A stretch of DNA of 54,579 nucleotides from Bacteroidia bacterium (GCA_016787445.1 JAEUTQ010000014.1:1-54579); one strand, 5' to 3'; positions 24,707-33,738 are shown, numbered from the stretch's first letter. Notes: generated by a model from the sequence alone, not told the origin. Made by a program: numbers and translations.

Positions 24707-26122
24707 CTACTTACAAACCTCAGCCATTTTAGCAGCGGCCTTTTCGTATTTGAAGTCAACCGCTTTTTTAAAGTCCTTACAACTTTCGTCTTTTTTACCC
24801 GAATAGTTTTCCGATAAAGCACGGTAGTAGTAAGCCTCGCCGTAATCCGGTTTTATCTCAATAGCTTTGGTGAATTCCATAATCGCCATATTATCGATTT
24901 GCTGTGTGTAATAACAAATCCCTCTCTCTAAAAATGCGCGCGCATACTTAGGATTTAACTTAATGGCTTCATCATAATCTAATAAAGCTCCGTTATAATC
25001 TTTCATTTGGTATTTGCTTAAACCGCGTTGCAAATAAGTATCGTAGCTTTTGCGGTAACTAAGCGCGACATTACAATCGTTAATCGCTCCCGTATCGTTT
25101 ACGAGCATGTATTTAATCATTGCGCGATAATAATACGAACTCTCATAATCCTTTTTAATGGTAATGGATTTATTTAAATCAGCCAATGCATCCTGATATT
25201 GTTTTAAATGATACAAAGCGGCACCGCGGTAGGTATAAGCTTTATAAAACTTCGGACTCAAATCGATAGCGGCATTAAAATCCGTTATAGCATCCTTATA
25301 GGATAACAAATAATATTTACAGAGCGCTCTATTGTGATAAGCATCCGATTTAGTGGGATTAATTTCAATGGATTTATCAAAATCGAATTTTGCTTCTTCA
25401 TATTTCTTTAAATCTAATTTACATAAACCGCGATTATACCATGCATCGGCATCCTTAACGTTATGTTTAATTACCGTATCATAATCTACGACTGATGCTT
25501 CGTAATTCTTTAACTCCAATTGCACAAAACCTCTTTGAAAATAAAATTCGTTATTTGGTTTAATGCTAATCGATTTGTCGGCATCCGCTAAGGCTCCCTT
25601 TAAATCATTGGTGTAAAATTTGATTTTACTTCTGTAAAAATAACCCCACTCGTATTTCGGATCTAATTCAATTCCTTTGTTTACGATCGGTAAAGCCTCT
25701 TTGTTTTTATCCTGAATATGCAAAGCGGCTGCTTTGAAAATATAAGATTTACCGTGAGATGGATTAATAGCGATGGATTTATCAAATTCTTTAATGGCAT
25801 CATCATAGTTCTTTAAATAAAACCAACACAATCCTTTTCCGTAAACGGCATCAAACTTTTTACGACCTTTTTCTATACTGGTATTATAATCGATAAGCGC
25901 ATCTTTATAATCCGTCATCATGTATTTCGCCAGAGCGCGGTTGTAATATGCCGCTTCATCGTCTGGATTCTTTACTAAATAGGTGCTGTATTCAATAATC
26001 GCATCCTGATATTTTCCTGATTCATATAAATCAAATGCCGTTTTGAAATGATCACGAACATCAGGAGTTTGTGCCGCTAAATTCAACGACAATAATAAAC
26101 TAATAACAAAAATTTTCTTCAT
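24707..26122 (-). CDS. exported TPR protein
   Basis: A 471-residue protein with a signal peptide (KKIFVISLLLSLNLAAQ) followed almost entirely by about twelve to thirteen 34-residue TPR units, with consensus elements such as AYYNRALAKY, DAIKEFDKSIAINP and YARAFLERGICYY. It is probably a periplasmic scaffold for protein interaction. It starts 3 nt after the pfkA stop and is likely in the same transcript, though a functional link is not implied. Confidence 0.85.
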   Translation of the reverse strand: MKKIFVISLLLSLNLAAQTPDVRDHFKTAFDLYESGKYQDAIIEYSTYLVKNPDDEAAYYNRALAKYMMTDYKDALIDYNTSIEKGRKKFDAVYGKGLCWFYLKNYDDAIKEFDKSIAINPSHGKSYIFKAAALHIQDKNKEALPIVNKGIELDPKYEWGYFYRSKIKFYTNDLKGALADADKSISIKPNNEFYFQRGFVQLELKNYEASVVDYDTVIKHNVKDADAWYNRGLCKLDLKKYEEAKFDFDKSIEINPTKSDAYHNRALCKYYLLSYKDAITDFNAAIDLSPKFYKAYTYRGAALYHLKQYQDALADLNKSITIKKDYESSYYYRAMIKYMLVNDTGAINDCNVALSYRKSYDTYLQRGLSKYQMKDYNGALLDYDEAIKLNPKYARAFLERGICYYTQQIDNMAIMEFTKAIEIKPDYGEAYYYRALSENYSGKKDESCKDFKKAVDFKYEKAAAKMAEVCK

Positions 26123-26125
26123 AGA

Positions 26126-27094
26126 TTAACTTGATAATATTTCAATCATATTCAGTAAGCCATCGTCTAATTTTTCGATGTGTTTTACTGCTTTTTCGAA
26201 TGGCGTGTAAGTGATTTTTTTATTGACTATGCCAATCATTTCGTTTTTATGTCCGTTCATTAAAGCCAACACAGCATTGTATCCTACCAAGCTTGCGTTT
26301 ACCCGCTCCATACAGGTTGGATTACCACCACGTTGAATGTGCCCTAATACAGTCACACGCACATCAAACTCCGGACATGTTTTTCTGATTAAGTCACCCA
26401 CTTTATAAGCACCGCCAAACTCTTCGCCTTCCGCTACAATGACAATTTTACTCGACTTAGAACTTCGCCAATTTTTTATTTTGGTCATTAAAGTATTAAT
26501 ATCGTTTTTCATTTCCGGAACCAATAAAGCTTCCGCACCGCAAGCAATCGCGCTTCTCAAGGCAATTAATCCGGCATCTCGCCCCATCACTTCAATCACA
26601 AAAATACGATCATGACTTTCGGCGGTATCGCGGATTTTATCTACGGCTTCTACCACAGTATTAATGGCGGTATCGTAGCCAATTGTAAAATCGGTTCCAA
26701 TTAAATCATTATCAATGGTACCTGCGCAACCTACAATCGGAATATTGATGCGTTTCGATAATTCGATAGCGCCTTTAAAGCTTCCATCACCACCAATGAT
26801 TACCATTCCCTCTATTCCATTTTGCTTTAAATTATTTGCTGCTTTATTTATCCCTTCTTCTGTCATGAAACGCTGACTACGCGCCGTTTTTAAAATGGTG
26901 CCGCCACGTTGAATAATACCTGAAACAGAAGTTGTATCCAGCTTCACAGAATTGTTATCAATAATTCCTTCATAGCCTTTATAAAATCCCAGTACTTCGA
27001 TATTTTGATGTACAGCAGTTCGCACAACAGCACGAATACAGGCGTTCATTCCGGGTGAATCGCCGCCAGATGTAATGATTCCGATTTTTTTCAT
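26126..27094 (-). CDS. pfkA: ATP-dependent 6-phosphofructokinase
   Basis: A 322-residue enzyme that phosphorylates fructose 6-phosphate in glycolysis. Motifs are ITSGGDSPGMNA, IGGDGSFKGA, GTIDNDLIGTDFTIGYDTA with the catalytic Asp, VEVMGRDAG, and GHIQRGG. Gly in the GGDG and AGTIDND positions, as opposed to Asp and Lys, points to ATP, not pyrophosphate, as donor. Length matches bacterial PfkA. The -7 box TATCTTTG lies 14 nt upstream of the ATG, divergent from ruvX. Confidence 0.95.
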   Translation of the reverse strand: MKKIGIITSGGDSPGMNACIRAVVRTAVHQNIEVLGFYKGYEGIIDNNSVKLDTTSVSGIIQRGGTILKTARSQRFMTEEGINKAANNLKQNGIEGMVIIGGDGSFKGAIELSKRINIPIVGCAGTIDNDLIGTDFTIGYDTAINTVVEAVDKIRDTAESHDRIFVIEVMGRDAGLIALRSAIACGAEALLVPEMKNDINTLMTKIKNWRSSKSSKIVIVAEGEEFGGAYKVGDLIRKTCPEFDVRVTVLGHIQRGGNPTCMERVNASLVGYNAVLALMNGHKNEMIGIVNKKITYTPFEKAVKHIEKLDDGLLNMIEILSS

Positions 27095-27108
27095 GGATTT
27101 TCTCTATT

Positions 27109-27116
27109 CAAAGATA
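27109..27116 (-). promoter_or_regulatory. -7 box of pfkA
   Basis: The minus strand reads TATCTTTG, a perfect TAnnTTTG match 14 nt before the ATG. Confidence 0.6.
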
Positions 27117-27140
27117 AACTTAATATCGCCAAAAAACACT

Positions 27141-27148
27141 TAAATTTA
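27141..27148 (+). promoter_or_regulatory. -7 box of ruvX
   Basis: TAAATTTA ends 4 nt before the ATG at 27153, so a leaderless mRNA is predicted. Confidence 0.48.
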
Positions 27149-27152
27149 CAGA

Positions 27153-27569
27153 ATGCCGCGTATTTTAGCCATTGACTACGGAAGTAAACGTGTTGGAGTA
27201 GCAGTTACCGATCCATTACAAATGATTGCGAGCGGACTTACAACGGTGCACAGCAAAGATTTGATACAGTACTTAGAAGACTATTTAAAAAAAGAAGCGG
27301 TTGAGTGTATTGTTGTGGGAGAACCCAAAACCTTAATGAATGAGGCTTCAAACAGCGCGCGTTTTATTGAACCTTTTGTAAAACATTTAACGAAGAAATT
27401 CCCTTCTATAAAAATTGAACGTTACGACGAAAGATTTACCTCAGCCCTTGCACAGCAGGCTATGTTGATGGGCGGTTTAAAGAAAAAAGACCGTCAAAAC
27501 AAAGAAACGGTTGATATGGTGAGTGCAACTATCTTATTGCAGGATTATCTTGAATTTATTAAGCGATAA
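27153..27569 (+). CDS. ruvX: Holliday junction resolvase-like protein / pre-16S rRNA nuclease
   Basis: YqgF/RuvX, 138 residues. An RNase H-fold nuclease; in E. coli the protein matures the 5' end of 16S rRNA. Motifs are ILAIDYGSKRVGVAVTD with the first Asp, VVGEPKTL, and a C-terminal DMVSATILLQDYL with the final Asp. Normal length. It is followed by a short GC palindrome (ATAAGGG TC CCCTTAT) lacking a strong T run. Confidence 0.93.
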   Translation: MPRILAIDYGSKRVGVAVTDPLQMIASGLTTVHSKDLIQYLEDYLKKEAVECIVVGEPKTLMNEASNSARFIEPFVKHLTKKFPSIKIERYDERFTSALAQQAMLMGGLKKKDRQNKETVDMVSATILLQDYLEFIKR

Positions 27570-27617
27570 GGGTCCCCTTATTAGAATTAATTTTTGTACT
27601 TTTAAACTTAATTTTTT

Positions 27618-28331
27618 ATGACCGATAAATCAGAAGATAAAATACGTAAAGCCTTTGCAGAAAAGGATTGGAACGATATAAAAGCATCCGACAGCTGGCA
27701 GATTTTCAAAATCATGAGTGAGTTTGTAGAGGGTTTTGAAAAGATGAGTAAAATTGGTCCGTGTGTTTCCATATTTGGATCTGCACGTACAAAACCGGAT
27801 AACAAGTATTTTCTTCTAGCCGAAGATATTGCTTACAAATTAACGCAAGAAGGTTACGGTGTTATCACCGGTGGCGGTCCGGGTATTATGGAAGCAGCTA
27901 ATAAAGGTGCAAAACGCGGAGGAGGAAAATCAGTAGGTTTGAATATTGAATTACCTTTCGAACAAAAGCCCAATGATTTTATTGACCGAGATAAGAGTAT
28001 TGACTTTCATTATTTCTTTGTACGTAAAACCATCTTCTTAAAATACTCACAAGGATTTATTGGTATGCCCGGAGGTATGGGAACCATGGATGAATTATTT
28101 GAAGCTTTAACTTTAGTACAAACGCATAAAATCGCGCAGTTTCCTGTTGTATTGGTGGGAAAAGAATATTGGACCGGATTAATTGAATGGATGAAACACA
28201 CCATGCTGGAAAAAGAACATAACATTAATGCTGCCGATCTTGAATTATTTAAAATTGTAGATACCGCTGATGAAGCTGTGAAGCATATTGTGGATTTCTA
28301 CAGCAAATACTTATTGAAACCAAACTTCTAA
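27618..28331 (+). CDS. LOG family nucleotide 5'-monophosphate nucleosidase
   Basis: A 237-residue Rossmann-fold protein of the TIGR00730/LOG group. It shows VSIFGSARTKPD, GGGPGIMEAANKGAKRGGG, and the family hallmark MPGGMGTMDELFEALT (PGGxGTxxE). Relatives cleave the N-glycosidic bond of nucleoside monophosphates, including cytokinin ribotides; the physiological substrate here is unknown. It lies 12 nt before the YfhO gene and is likely co-transcribed. Confidence 0.9.
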   Translation: MTDKSEDKIRKAFAEKDWNDIKASDSWQIFKIMSEFVEGFEKMSKIGPCVSIFGSARTKPDNKYFLLAEDIAYKLTQEGYGVITGGGPGIMEAANKGAKRGGGKSVGLNIELPFEQKPNDFIDRDKSIDFHYFFVRKTIFLKYSQGFIGMPGGMGTMDELFEALTLVQTHKIAQFPVVLVGKEYWTGLIEWMKHTMLEKEHNINAADLELFKIVDTADEAVKHIVDFYSKYLLKPNF

Positions 28332-28343
28332 TTTTATTTTTTT

Positions 28344-30857
28344 ATGGCTGTAAAAAAAGCAAATACGAATGCTACAACCAGTGAGCCCGTTTTAAACACA
28401 CCTGACTTTTTTGAAAATTTAGGCAGGAAAGCCATTTGGGTTTGTTTTGGTTTAATTTCACTAATTGCATTTTTTGTTTTTAAAGATTACTTACTTCAAA
28501 ATAAAATATTCTTATTTAAGGATATTGGAAGTGATACACTCAATGGTACTTTACCTTACCACTATTACATGGCGAATTACTTTGCGCAAAACGGTGTACC
28601 AACCTGGTCGTTTGCAGAGGGAATGGGACAAAGTGTGTTTGCAGGTTTAACCCGTGATCCATTTATAATCATATCATATTTATTCGGCACGAAGTACATT
28701 CCGCAAAGCTTTATTTATTTAGAGTTAAGCAAACTTATTTTAGGCGGAGTGGTTTTCTTTATGTTTTTAAAAACATTAAAGGTTTCTAACTTCTCTGCGA
28801 TTTTAGGCGGTGTTTTATTTTCATTCTGCGGCTTCATGATTATCGGCGCATGCTGGTATTTATTTACCTATGAAGCGTTAAACGTTGCGATGTTGTTATT
28901 AGGCTTCGAATTATTTTATCAGAGAGGAAAATGGTTTTTGTTTGTTCTCACCATCTTTTTGGTGGCGATTTCCATGCCATTTAACTTGTACATCTTCGGA
29001 TTATTCTTAGCCGTATACATTGCTTTCCGAATCATGCAAGACCCAACAAAAACCTACAAAGATTTATTAATCATGTACGGTAAACTTATTTTATTGGGAG
29101 GAGCAGGATTATTATTAAGCGGTCCGTTTTTATTGGAAACAATGATTCAGTTATTGGAGAGTCCGCGCGGTAGCGGCGGTAACTCTTACTTTGATAAACT
29201 GGCCGGACAATCCATTTTTCATTTAGCGGAAAAAGAACAATTCGGCGCTTCTATCATGAGATTATTTTCGAGTGATTTATTAGGAAGCGGGAATGATTAT
29301 TCGATTAATGGAGTTGTTGAAAACGGACAATTTGTACAAAAGAACTGGGGTAATTTCTTGGAAGCACCTTTATCCTACTGTGGTATTATTTCATTGTTAT
29401 TATTCCCTCAAGTATTTGGATTTATTGAAAAGAAAAAACGCACCTGGTATATTGTGTTAGCGGCGTTTGTCATTCTTCCAACCATTTTCCCTTATTTCCG
29501 TTACGCGATTTGGTTATTTACCGGTGATTATTACCGTGCTTATTCCTTCTTCATTTCCATTGTTTTCATTTTATTTTCTGTTTACTCGCTTGATATTATT
29601 CTAAAACACAGAAAAATCAATTTAATGGTATTAGGTGGTACATTATTACTATGGTTAATTCTGGAAATGTATCCTTATTTTAAAGAATACCAACGTATGG
29701 CAGGCGGAAAACAATTGGTAGATGAAACTGTGTCTACTGTTGTAAAAGTTTTATTGCTTGCATACGCCGCTTTAATTTTTGTATTAGGAAAATCGAAAAA
29801 CGTAACCAATTTAAAATATGTGATTCTGGCTGTTGTATCATTTGAAGCCATTTACATGGCAGGATTATCTGTGAATCGCCGTAATCCAATTTTAAAGCGT
29901 GAATTAACCGAGAAAGTGGGTTATAACGATTACTCTAAAGAAGCTGTAGCCTTTATCAAGAGTATCGAAAAATCACCATTCTACCGGATTGATAAAAGTT
30001 ATTATTCTTCCGGTGCAATGCATGGTAGTTTAAATGATCACAAATACCATGGGTATTATAGTACCTCATCGTATAACTCATGGTCGCATATGCATTTTAT
30101 TAATTACATGCGCTCTTATGGTGTAATTAATAAAGACAATGAATATGAATCGCGCTGGGTTCCGGGATTAATTAATAAGCCTTTCATGGAATCACTTAAC
30201 AACGTGAAATACATTATGACGAAAGTGACGAATAATCCAATGTGGAAAATGAGTCATGATTCTTTAAATAAATTTGGTGATGTCGTTGTGTTAAAAAGCA
30301 AATTTGATTTGCCATTCGGATATACTTACGACACTTACATGACCCAAAGCGAATTCGAAAAAATCTCCATGGGTTTACGCGAATTTGTAAGTTTTAGTTC
30401 ATGCGTGATTAAAGATGAGGAAGTAGCGAATGCTCCGGGATTAAAACATTATAATCTCGCCGATACCATGCTGGCACGCACTTTTAATTGGGACACTTAC
30501 AGAGCAAGTTTAAATAATTTGAGAAAAGATTCGTTAAACATTACTTTATTCAGCGAAAAGAAAATTACAGGAACAGCGAATGTGTCTGAAAACAAAGTGA
30601 TGTATTTATCGTTTCCCTGGGATAAAGGATGGCATTTAATGGTGGATGGAAAGGAAGTAGAAAAGCTGTATTTGAACTGCGGCATGACCGGCATTTATCT
30701 AGCAAAAGGCAATCATCAGATTGAGTTAAACTACGAATTGAGATTAGCAGGAAAAGGCACGTATATGAGTATTGGCGGAATAGTGTTTTGCGGGATATTA
30801 TTTGTGTTTTTCAGGAGGCTAAAACCTAAGGAATCACAAGAAAATGACAATCAATAA
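28344..30857 (+). CDS. YfhO family large membrane protein
   Basis: An 837-residue integral membrane protein. After a polar N-terminus (about 30 residues) come about twelve membrane helices to residue 525, with the conserved first-loop segment FKDIGSDTLNGTLPYHYYM, which in GT-C-like proteins holds the catalytic acid. A large extracytoplasmic domain follows (about 530-800), then a last helix near the C-terminus. YfhO proteins are proposed to move sugars from polyprenyl carriers onto envelope polymers. A role in surface glycosylation is therefore likely, but the substrate is unknown. Confidence 0.88.
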   Translation: MAVKKANTNATTSEPVLNTPDFFENLGRKAIWVCFGLISLIAFFVFKDYLLQNKIFLFKDIGSDTLNGTLPYHYYMANYFAQNGVPTWSFAEGMGQSVFAGLTRDPFIIISYLFGTKYIPQSFIYLELSKLILGGVVFFMFLKTLKVSNFSAILGGVLFSFCGFMIIGACWYLFTYEALNVAMLLLGFELFYQRGKWFLFVLTIFLVAISMPFNLYIFGLFLAVYIAFRIMQDPTKTYKDLLIMYGKLILLGGAGLLLSGPFLLETMIQLLESPRGSGGNSYFDKLAGQSIFHLAEKEQFGASIMRLFSSDLLGSGNDYSINGVVENGQFVQKNWGNFLEAPLSYCGIISLLLFPQVFGFIEKKKRTWYIVLAAFVILPTIFPYFRYAIWLFTGDYYRAYSFFISIVFILFSVYSLDIILKHRKINLMVLGGTLLLWLILEMYPYFKEYQRMAGGKQLVDETVSTVVKVLLLAYAALIFVLGKSKNVTNLKYVILAVVSFEAIYMAGLSVNRRNPILKRELTEKVGYNDYSKEAVAFIKSIEKSPFYRIDKSYYSSGAMHGSLNDHKYHGYYSTSSYNSWSHMHFINYMRSYGVINKDNEYESRWVPGLINKPFMESLNNVKYIMTKVTNNPMWKMSHDSLNKFGDVVVLKSKFDLPFGYTYDTYMTQSEFEKISMGLREFVSFSSCVIKDEEVANAPGLKHYNLADTMLARTFNWDTYRASLNNLRKDSLNITLFSEKKITGTANVSENKVMYLSFPWDKGWHLMVDGKEVEKLYLNCGMTGIYLAKGNHQIELNYELRLAGKGTYMSIGGIVFCGILFVFFRRLKPKESQENDNQ

Positions 30858-30932
30858 GTTAAGTACAGTGTAAGTTTTCAACTTTTTGCCAAAAAACAGA
30901 GGAAAAATTCTTGCACTAATTCTTAATTTACT

Positions 30933-30940
30933 TATATTTG
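30933..30940 (+). promoter_or_regulatory. rpsU -7 box
   Basis: TATATTTG is a perfect match, with TTG at 30911-30913 at the expected -33 distance (19 nt between). The predicted leader is about 20 nt and contains the Shine-Dalgarno site. Confidence 0.65.
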
Positions 30941-30952
30941 CAGTCCTAATTT

Positions 30953-30959
30953 AAAGGAG
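30953..30959 (+). promoter_or_regulatory. strong Shine-Dalgarno site of rpsU
   Basis: AAAGGAG lies 6 nt before the rpsU ATG. Nearly all other genes in the window lack such a site. From memory, rpsU of Bacteroidota is known for an exceptional Shine-Dalgarno linked to control by bS21 itself. Confidence 0.85.
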
Positions 30960-30965
30960 ATAATA

Positions 30966-31163
30966 ATGTTAATAGTACAAGTTAAAGAAGGCGATACCAT
31001 TGAAAAGGCCTTAAAAAAGTTTAAGAAGAAGTTTGAAAAAACCGGTGTTGTAAAACAATTACGCGCTCGTCAAAAGTTTACTAAGCCTTCTGTTCGTCGC
31101 CGTGAAGAAATTATTAAAGCGGTTTACAAGCAAAAGCTTCAAAACGGAGAAATCGAAAAATAA
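30966..31163 (+). CDS. rpsU: 30S ribosomal protein bS21
   Basis: bS21, 65 residues, basic, with the family start MLIVQVKEGDTIEKALKKFK and the RRREEI segment. In Bacteroidota ribosomes bS21, with bS18 and bS6, binds the 3' tail of 16S rRNA and hides the anti-Shine-Dalgarno, which explains why most genes here lack such sites. The gene keeps a strong AAAGGAG, consistent with feedback: ribosomes lacking bS21 would translate it best. A terminator follows, directly ahead of xerC. Confidence 0.97.
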   Translation: MLIVQVKEGDTIEKALKKFKKKFEKTGVVKQLRARQKFTKPSVRRREEIIKAVYKQKLQNGEIEK

Positions 31164-31212
31164 CAGTTAAAAACTGTTTAATATCATACTGCCCAAAAGG
31201 CATTCTCATTGC

Positions 31213-31256
31213 ATTCCTGAATTGAATTCTATAACTTCGATTCAGGAATTTTTATT
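31213..31256 (+). terminator. terminator between rpsU and xerC
   Basis: ATTCCTGAAT (31213-31222) pairs with ATTCAGGAAT (31240-31249) over a 17-nt loop and is followed by TTTTATTTTA. The loop contains TAACTTCG (31232-31239), a possible -7 box for xerC. Confidence 0.68.
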
Positions 31257-31258
31257 TT

Positions 31259-32152
31259 ATGGCCGATACTCTTCTACATAACTTTTTAGATTATATCGCG
31301 CACGAAAAGAAGTTCTCTAAGCATACGGCTCTCTCCTACCAAAACGATTTACAACAATTTCAAGCTTACTTACAACGTGAAATTAATCCTGCCGATTTTA
31401 CGCTTGTTTCCTATCTTAACATCAGAGCCTGGATCGCTGAACTCATTGATTCCGGACTTACAGCCCGCACCGTTAATCGTAAGATCTCTGCGCTAAAATC
31501 GTTCTACAAATATTTATTGCGCAATAATCACATTACCGTCAATCCTTTACAAAAAATACAAGGACCAAAAACACCAAAAAAGCTACCTGTTTTTGTGGAT
31601 GAGAACCAAATGAGCGACCTGTTTTCCAAAATAAGTTTTGAAGAAGGCTTTGAAGGACAGCGTGATAAATTAGTATTGGATATTCTGTATCAAACCGGAT
31701 TCAGAAGAGCTGAACTTTGTAGCCTAAAAGAGCAAGATATTGATTTTTACAACCTTACTATTAAGGTATTGGGAAAACGAAATAAAGAAAGGATTTTACC
31801 GGTTTCTTTAGAGTTAAAACGCAACCTGGAAGCCTATTTACAAGTAAAAAAGAATGAGGGTTTAGTGAACTCATTTCTATTCGTAACTAAAAAAGACAAG
31901 GCATTGAAAGAGGCAGAGGTTTATAAAATCGTAAACAAGTATTTAGGCGCTGTGACTACCCTCGGTAAAAAAAGTCCTCACGTTTTGCGCCACACATTCG
32001 CTACACATTTATTGAATAACGGAGCCGACATTAATGCGGTAAAAGAATTATTGGGTCATAGTAACCTATCCGCTACTCAGATATACACACACAATTCGAT
32101 TGACAAACTAAAAAAAACATACAAACAAGCGCACCCGCGTTCGGGTGATTAA
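31259..32152 (+). CDS. xerC: tyrosine recombinase XerC
   Basis: A 297-residue tyrosine recombinase with the N-terminal SAM-like core-binding domain (ALSYQNDLQQFQAYLQ) and the catalytic domain. The conserved catalytic residues are present: Arg in TGFRRAELCSL (near 144), Lys in VLGKRNKER, HVLRHTFATHLL (near 240), the second His in LLGHSNLSATQIYTH, and nucleophile Tyr near 275. XerC resolves chromosome dimers at dif with a partner XerD, which is not in this window. The order rpsU-xerC-hpf is common in this phylum, which supports the call over a phage or transposon integrase. Confidence 0.93.
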   Translation: MADTLLHNFLDYIAHEKKFSKHTALSYQNDLQQFQAYLQREINPADFTLVSYLNIRAWIAELIDSGLTARTVNRKISALKSFYKYLLRNNHITVNPLQKIQGPKTPKKLPVFVDENQMSDLFSKISFEEGFEGQRDKLVLDILYQTGFRRAELCSLKEQDIDFYNLTIKVLGKRNKERILPVSLELKRNLEAYLQVKKNEGLVNSFLFVTKKDKALKEAEVYKIVNKYLGAVTTLGKKSPHVLRHTFATHLLNNGADINAVKELLGHSNLSATQIYTHNSIDKLKKTYKQAHPRSGD

Positions 32153-32160
32153 TTAAAAAT

Positions 32161-32169
32161 AAAAGGAGG
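32161..32169 (+). promoter_or_regulatory. strong Shine-Dalgarno site of hpf
   Basis: AAAAGGAGG, perfectly complementary to the usual 16S anti-Shine-Dalgarno CCTCC, lies 9 nt before the hpf ATG. It is the strongest such site in the window. Confidence 0.85.
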
Positions 32170-32178
32170 AAAAAAATC

Positions 32179-32478
32179 ATGGAAACAAACATTCAATCAG
32201 TACACTTTGATGCAGACAAAAAATTAATTGCTCACGTTGAAGAAAAAGTAGGAAAACTTAAAACCTTTCATGAAGGCTTAATTAATTGTGATGTTATTTT
32301 ACGATTAGATAAAGCAGATAACAGTAACAATAAAGTGGCAGAGATTAAATTGCACGCGCCGGGTCACGAATTATTTGCAAAGAAACAATGTTCAACATTT
32401 GAAGAAGCTGTAGATACGGCTTGTGATGCGCTTAAAACACAAATCAAAAAACATAAAGAAAAAGATTTCGCTAAATAA
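32179..32478 (+). CDS. hpf: ribosome hibernation promoting factor, short form
   Basis: A 99-residue HPF/RaiA protein. It binds the 30S decoding region and helps store ribosomes in an inactive, dimeric or silent state during slow growth. It shows the family start (NIQSVHFDADKKLIAHVEEKVGKL), LRLDKADNSNNKVAEIKL and CDALKTQIKKHKEK. The C-terminal dimerisation domain of long HPF is absent. It is the third gene of the rpsU-xerC-hpf block and, like rpsU, has a strong Shine-Dalgarno site, suggesting the same translational control. The tRNA genes and tuf that often follow in this phylum are missing here. Confidence 0.95.
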   Translation: METNIQSVHFDADKKLIAHVEEKVGKLKTFHEGLINCDVILRLDKADNSNNKVAEIKLHAPGHELFAKKQCSTFEEAVDTACDALKTQIKKHKEKDFAK

Positions 32479-32498
32479 TATATTCCGAAATTAAATTT

Positions 32499-32528
32499 TA
32501 AAGCCGTGATGAATTCGCGGCTTTTTTT
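32499..32528 (+). terminator. hpf terminator
   Basis: AAGCCG (32501-32506) pairs with CGGCTT (32518-32523), followed by T residues. Confidence 0.78.
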
Positions 32529-32541
32529 ATGCATTAAACAT

Positions 32542-32549
32542 TACATTTG
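32542..32549 (+). promoter_or_regulatory. -7 box of the MFS gene
   Basis: TACATTTG, a perfect TAnnTTTG match, 15 nt before the TTG start. Confidence 0.58.
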
Positions 32550-32564
32550 TAAAAACCGCAAGCA

Positions 32565-33737
32565 TTGAAAGGCATAACTAAAACAGTTTGGATTTTATCG
32601 TTGGTAAGTTTATTTACTGATGTTGCCAGTGAAATGCTCTATCCCATTATGCCGGTGTATTTAAAAAGCATTGGCTTTTCGGTTGTACTCATTGGTGTTT
32701 TAGAAGGCATTGCAGAAGCAACTGCAGGATTAAGCAAAGGCTATTTCGGGAAACTATCAGACGTTACGGGAAAACGCATGCCTTTTGTTCAATTGGGATA
32801 CGCCTTAAGCGGCATCTCTCGCCCAATGATGGCGATGTTTACTTTTCCGATTTGGATATTTTTTTCACGTACACTAGATCGTTTGGGAAAAGGAATACGA
32901 ACCGCAGCGAGAGATGCTATTTTATCGGATGAATCCACCAAAGAAAACAAAGGAAAAGTTTTTGGCTTTCACCGGGCTATGGATACTACCGGCGCATTTA
33001 TTGGTCCATTATTAGCTTTACTCTATCTCTACTTTTTTCCGGAAGATTATGTGACTTTATTTTACATTGCCTTTATTCCGGGCGTATTGGCCGTAGCGGC
33101 TTCTTTTTTATTAAAGGATAAACCCAAAGCGAAACATCCCGATAAACCTATTGTAAAATCACTTTCATTTCTAAACTATTGGAAAACTGCCCCTGATCAA
33201 TACCGCAAATTAATCATTGGTCTTTTGGTTTTCACCTTATTCAACAGCTCCGATGTTTTTCTACTATTGAAAGCCAAAGAATCCGGATTAAGCGACACCA
33301 TGGTAGTTGGAGTTTATATTTTCTACAATTTAATTTATGCGCTCTTTGCTCTTCCTGCAGGAATCATTGCCGATAAACTGAATTTAAAAACGGTTTATAT
33401 ATTTGGTTTGTTTTTATTCACCATTGTTTATTTTGGCATGTCGATGAGTACTAATATTTACTTTACGCTGTCAATGTTTTTTGTTTACGGCGTTTACTCG
33501 GCCTCTACAGAAGGAATTTCAAAAGCCTGGATTACCAATATTGCCGATAAAAAAGATACCGCTACGGCAATTGGATTATATACCGGCTTTCAAAGTGTAT
33601 GCACCATGCTGGCCAGTTCCATCACCGGTATTGTATGGTATAATTTTGGTGGTTTTGAAGCATTCTTGACAACCGCCTTAATGACCTTGATGGTTGCCCT
33701 TTATTTAATCATGAGCGTTCCAAAGCCTGAGAAATAA
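32565..33737 (+). CDS. MFS transporter
   Basis: A 390-residue permease with twelve predicted helices. The first cytoplasmic loop carries the MFS A-motif in the form GYFGKLSDVTGKRMP, and FFSRTLDRLGKGIRTAARDA is a second conserved segment typical of this drug/metal-resistance-like subgroup. The substrate is unknown. The start is TTG at 32565; no ATG precedes the first helix. chrA follows one base after the stop, so the two are co-transcribed, which might hint at a shared stress or metal context. Confidence 0.85.
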   Translation: MKGITKTVWILSLVSLFTDVASEMLYPIMPVYLKSIGFSVVLIGVLEGIAEATAGLSKGYFGKLSDVTGKRMPFVQLGYALSGISRPMMAMFTFPIWIFFSRTLDRLGKGIRTAARDAILSDESTKENKGKVFGFHRAMDTTGAFIGPLLALLYLYFFPEDYVTLFYIAFIPGVLAVAASFLLKDKPKAKHPDKPIVKSLSFLNYWKTAPDQYRKLIIGLLVFTLFNSSDVFLLLKAKESGLSDTMVVGVYIFYNLIYALFALPAGIIADKLNLKTVYIFGLFLFTIVYFGMSMSTNIYFTLSMFFVYGVYSASTEGISKAWITNIADKKDTATAIGLYTGFQSVCTMLASSITGIVWYNFGGFEAFLTTALMTLMVALYLIMSVPKPEK

Positions 33738-33738
33738 A

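Noticed and set aside
32479..32564. tRNA genes expected after hpf
   Set aside because: The gap is 86 bp and holds only a terminator and a promoter; no cloverleaf pattern is present.
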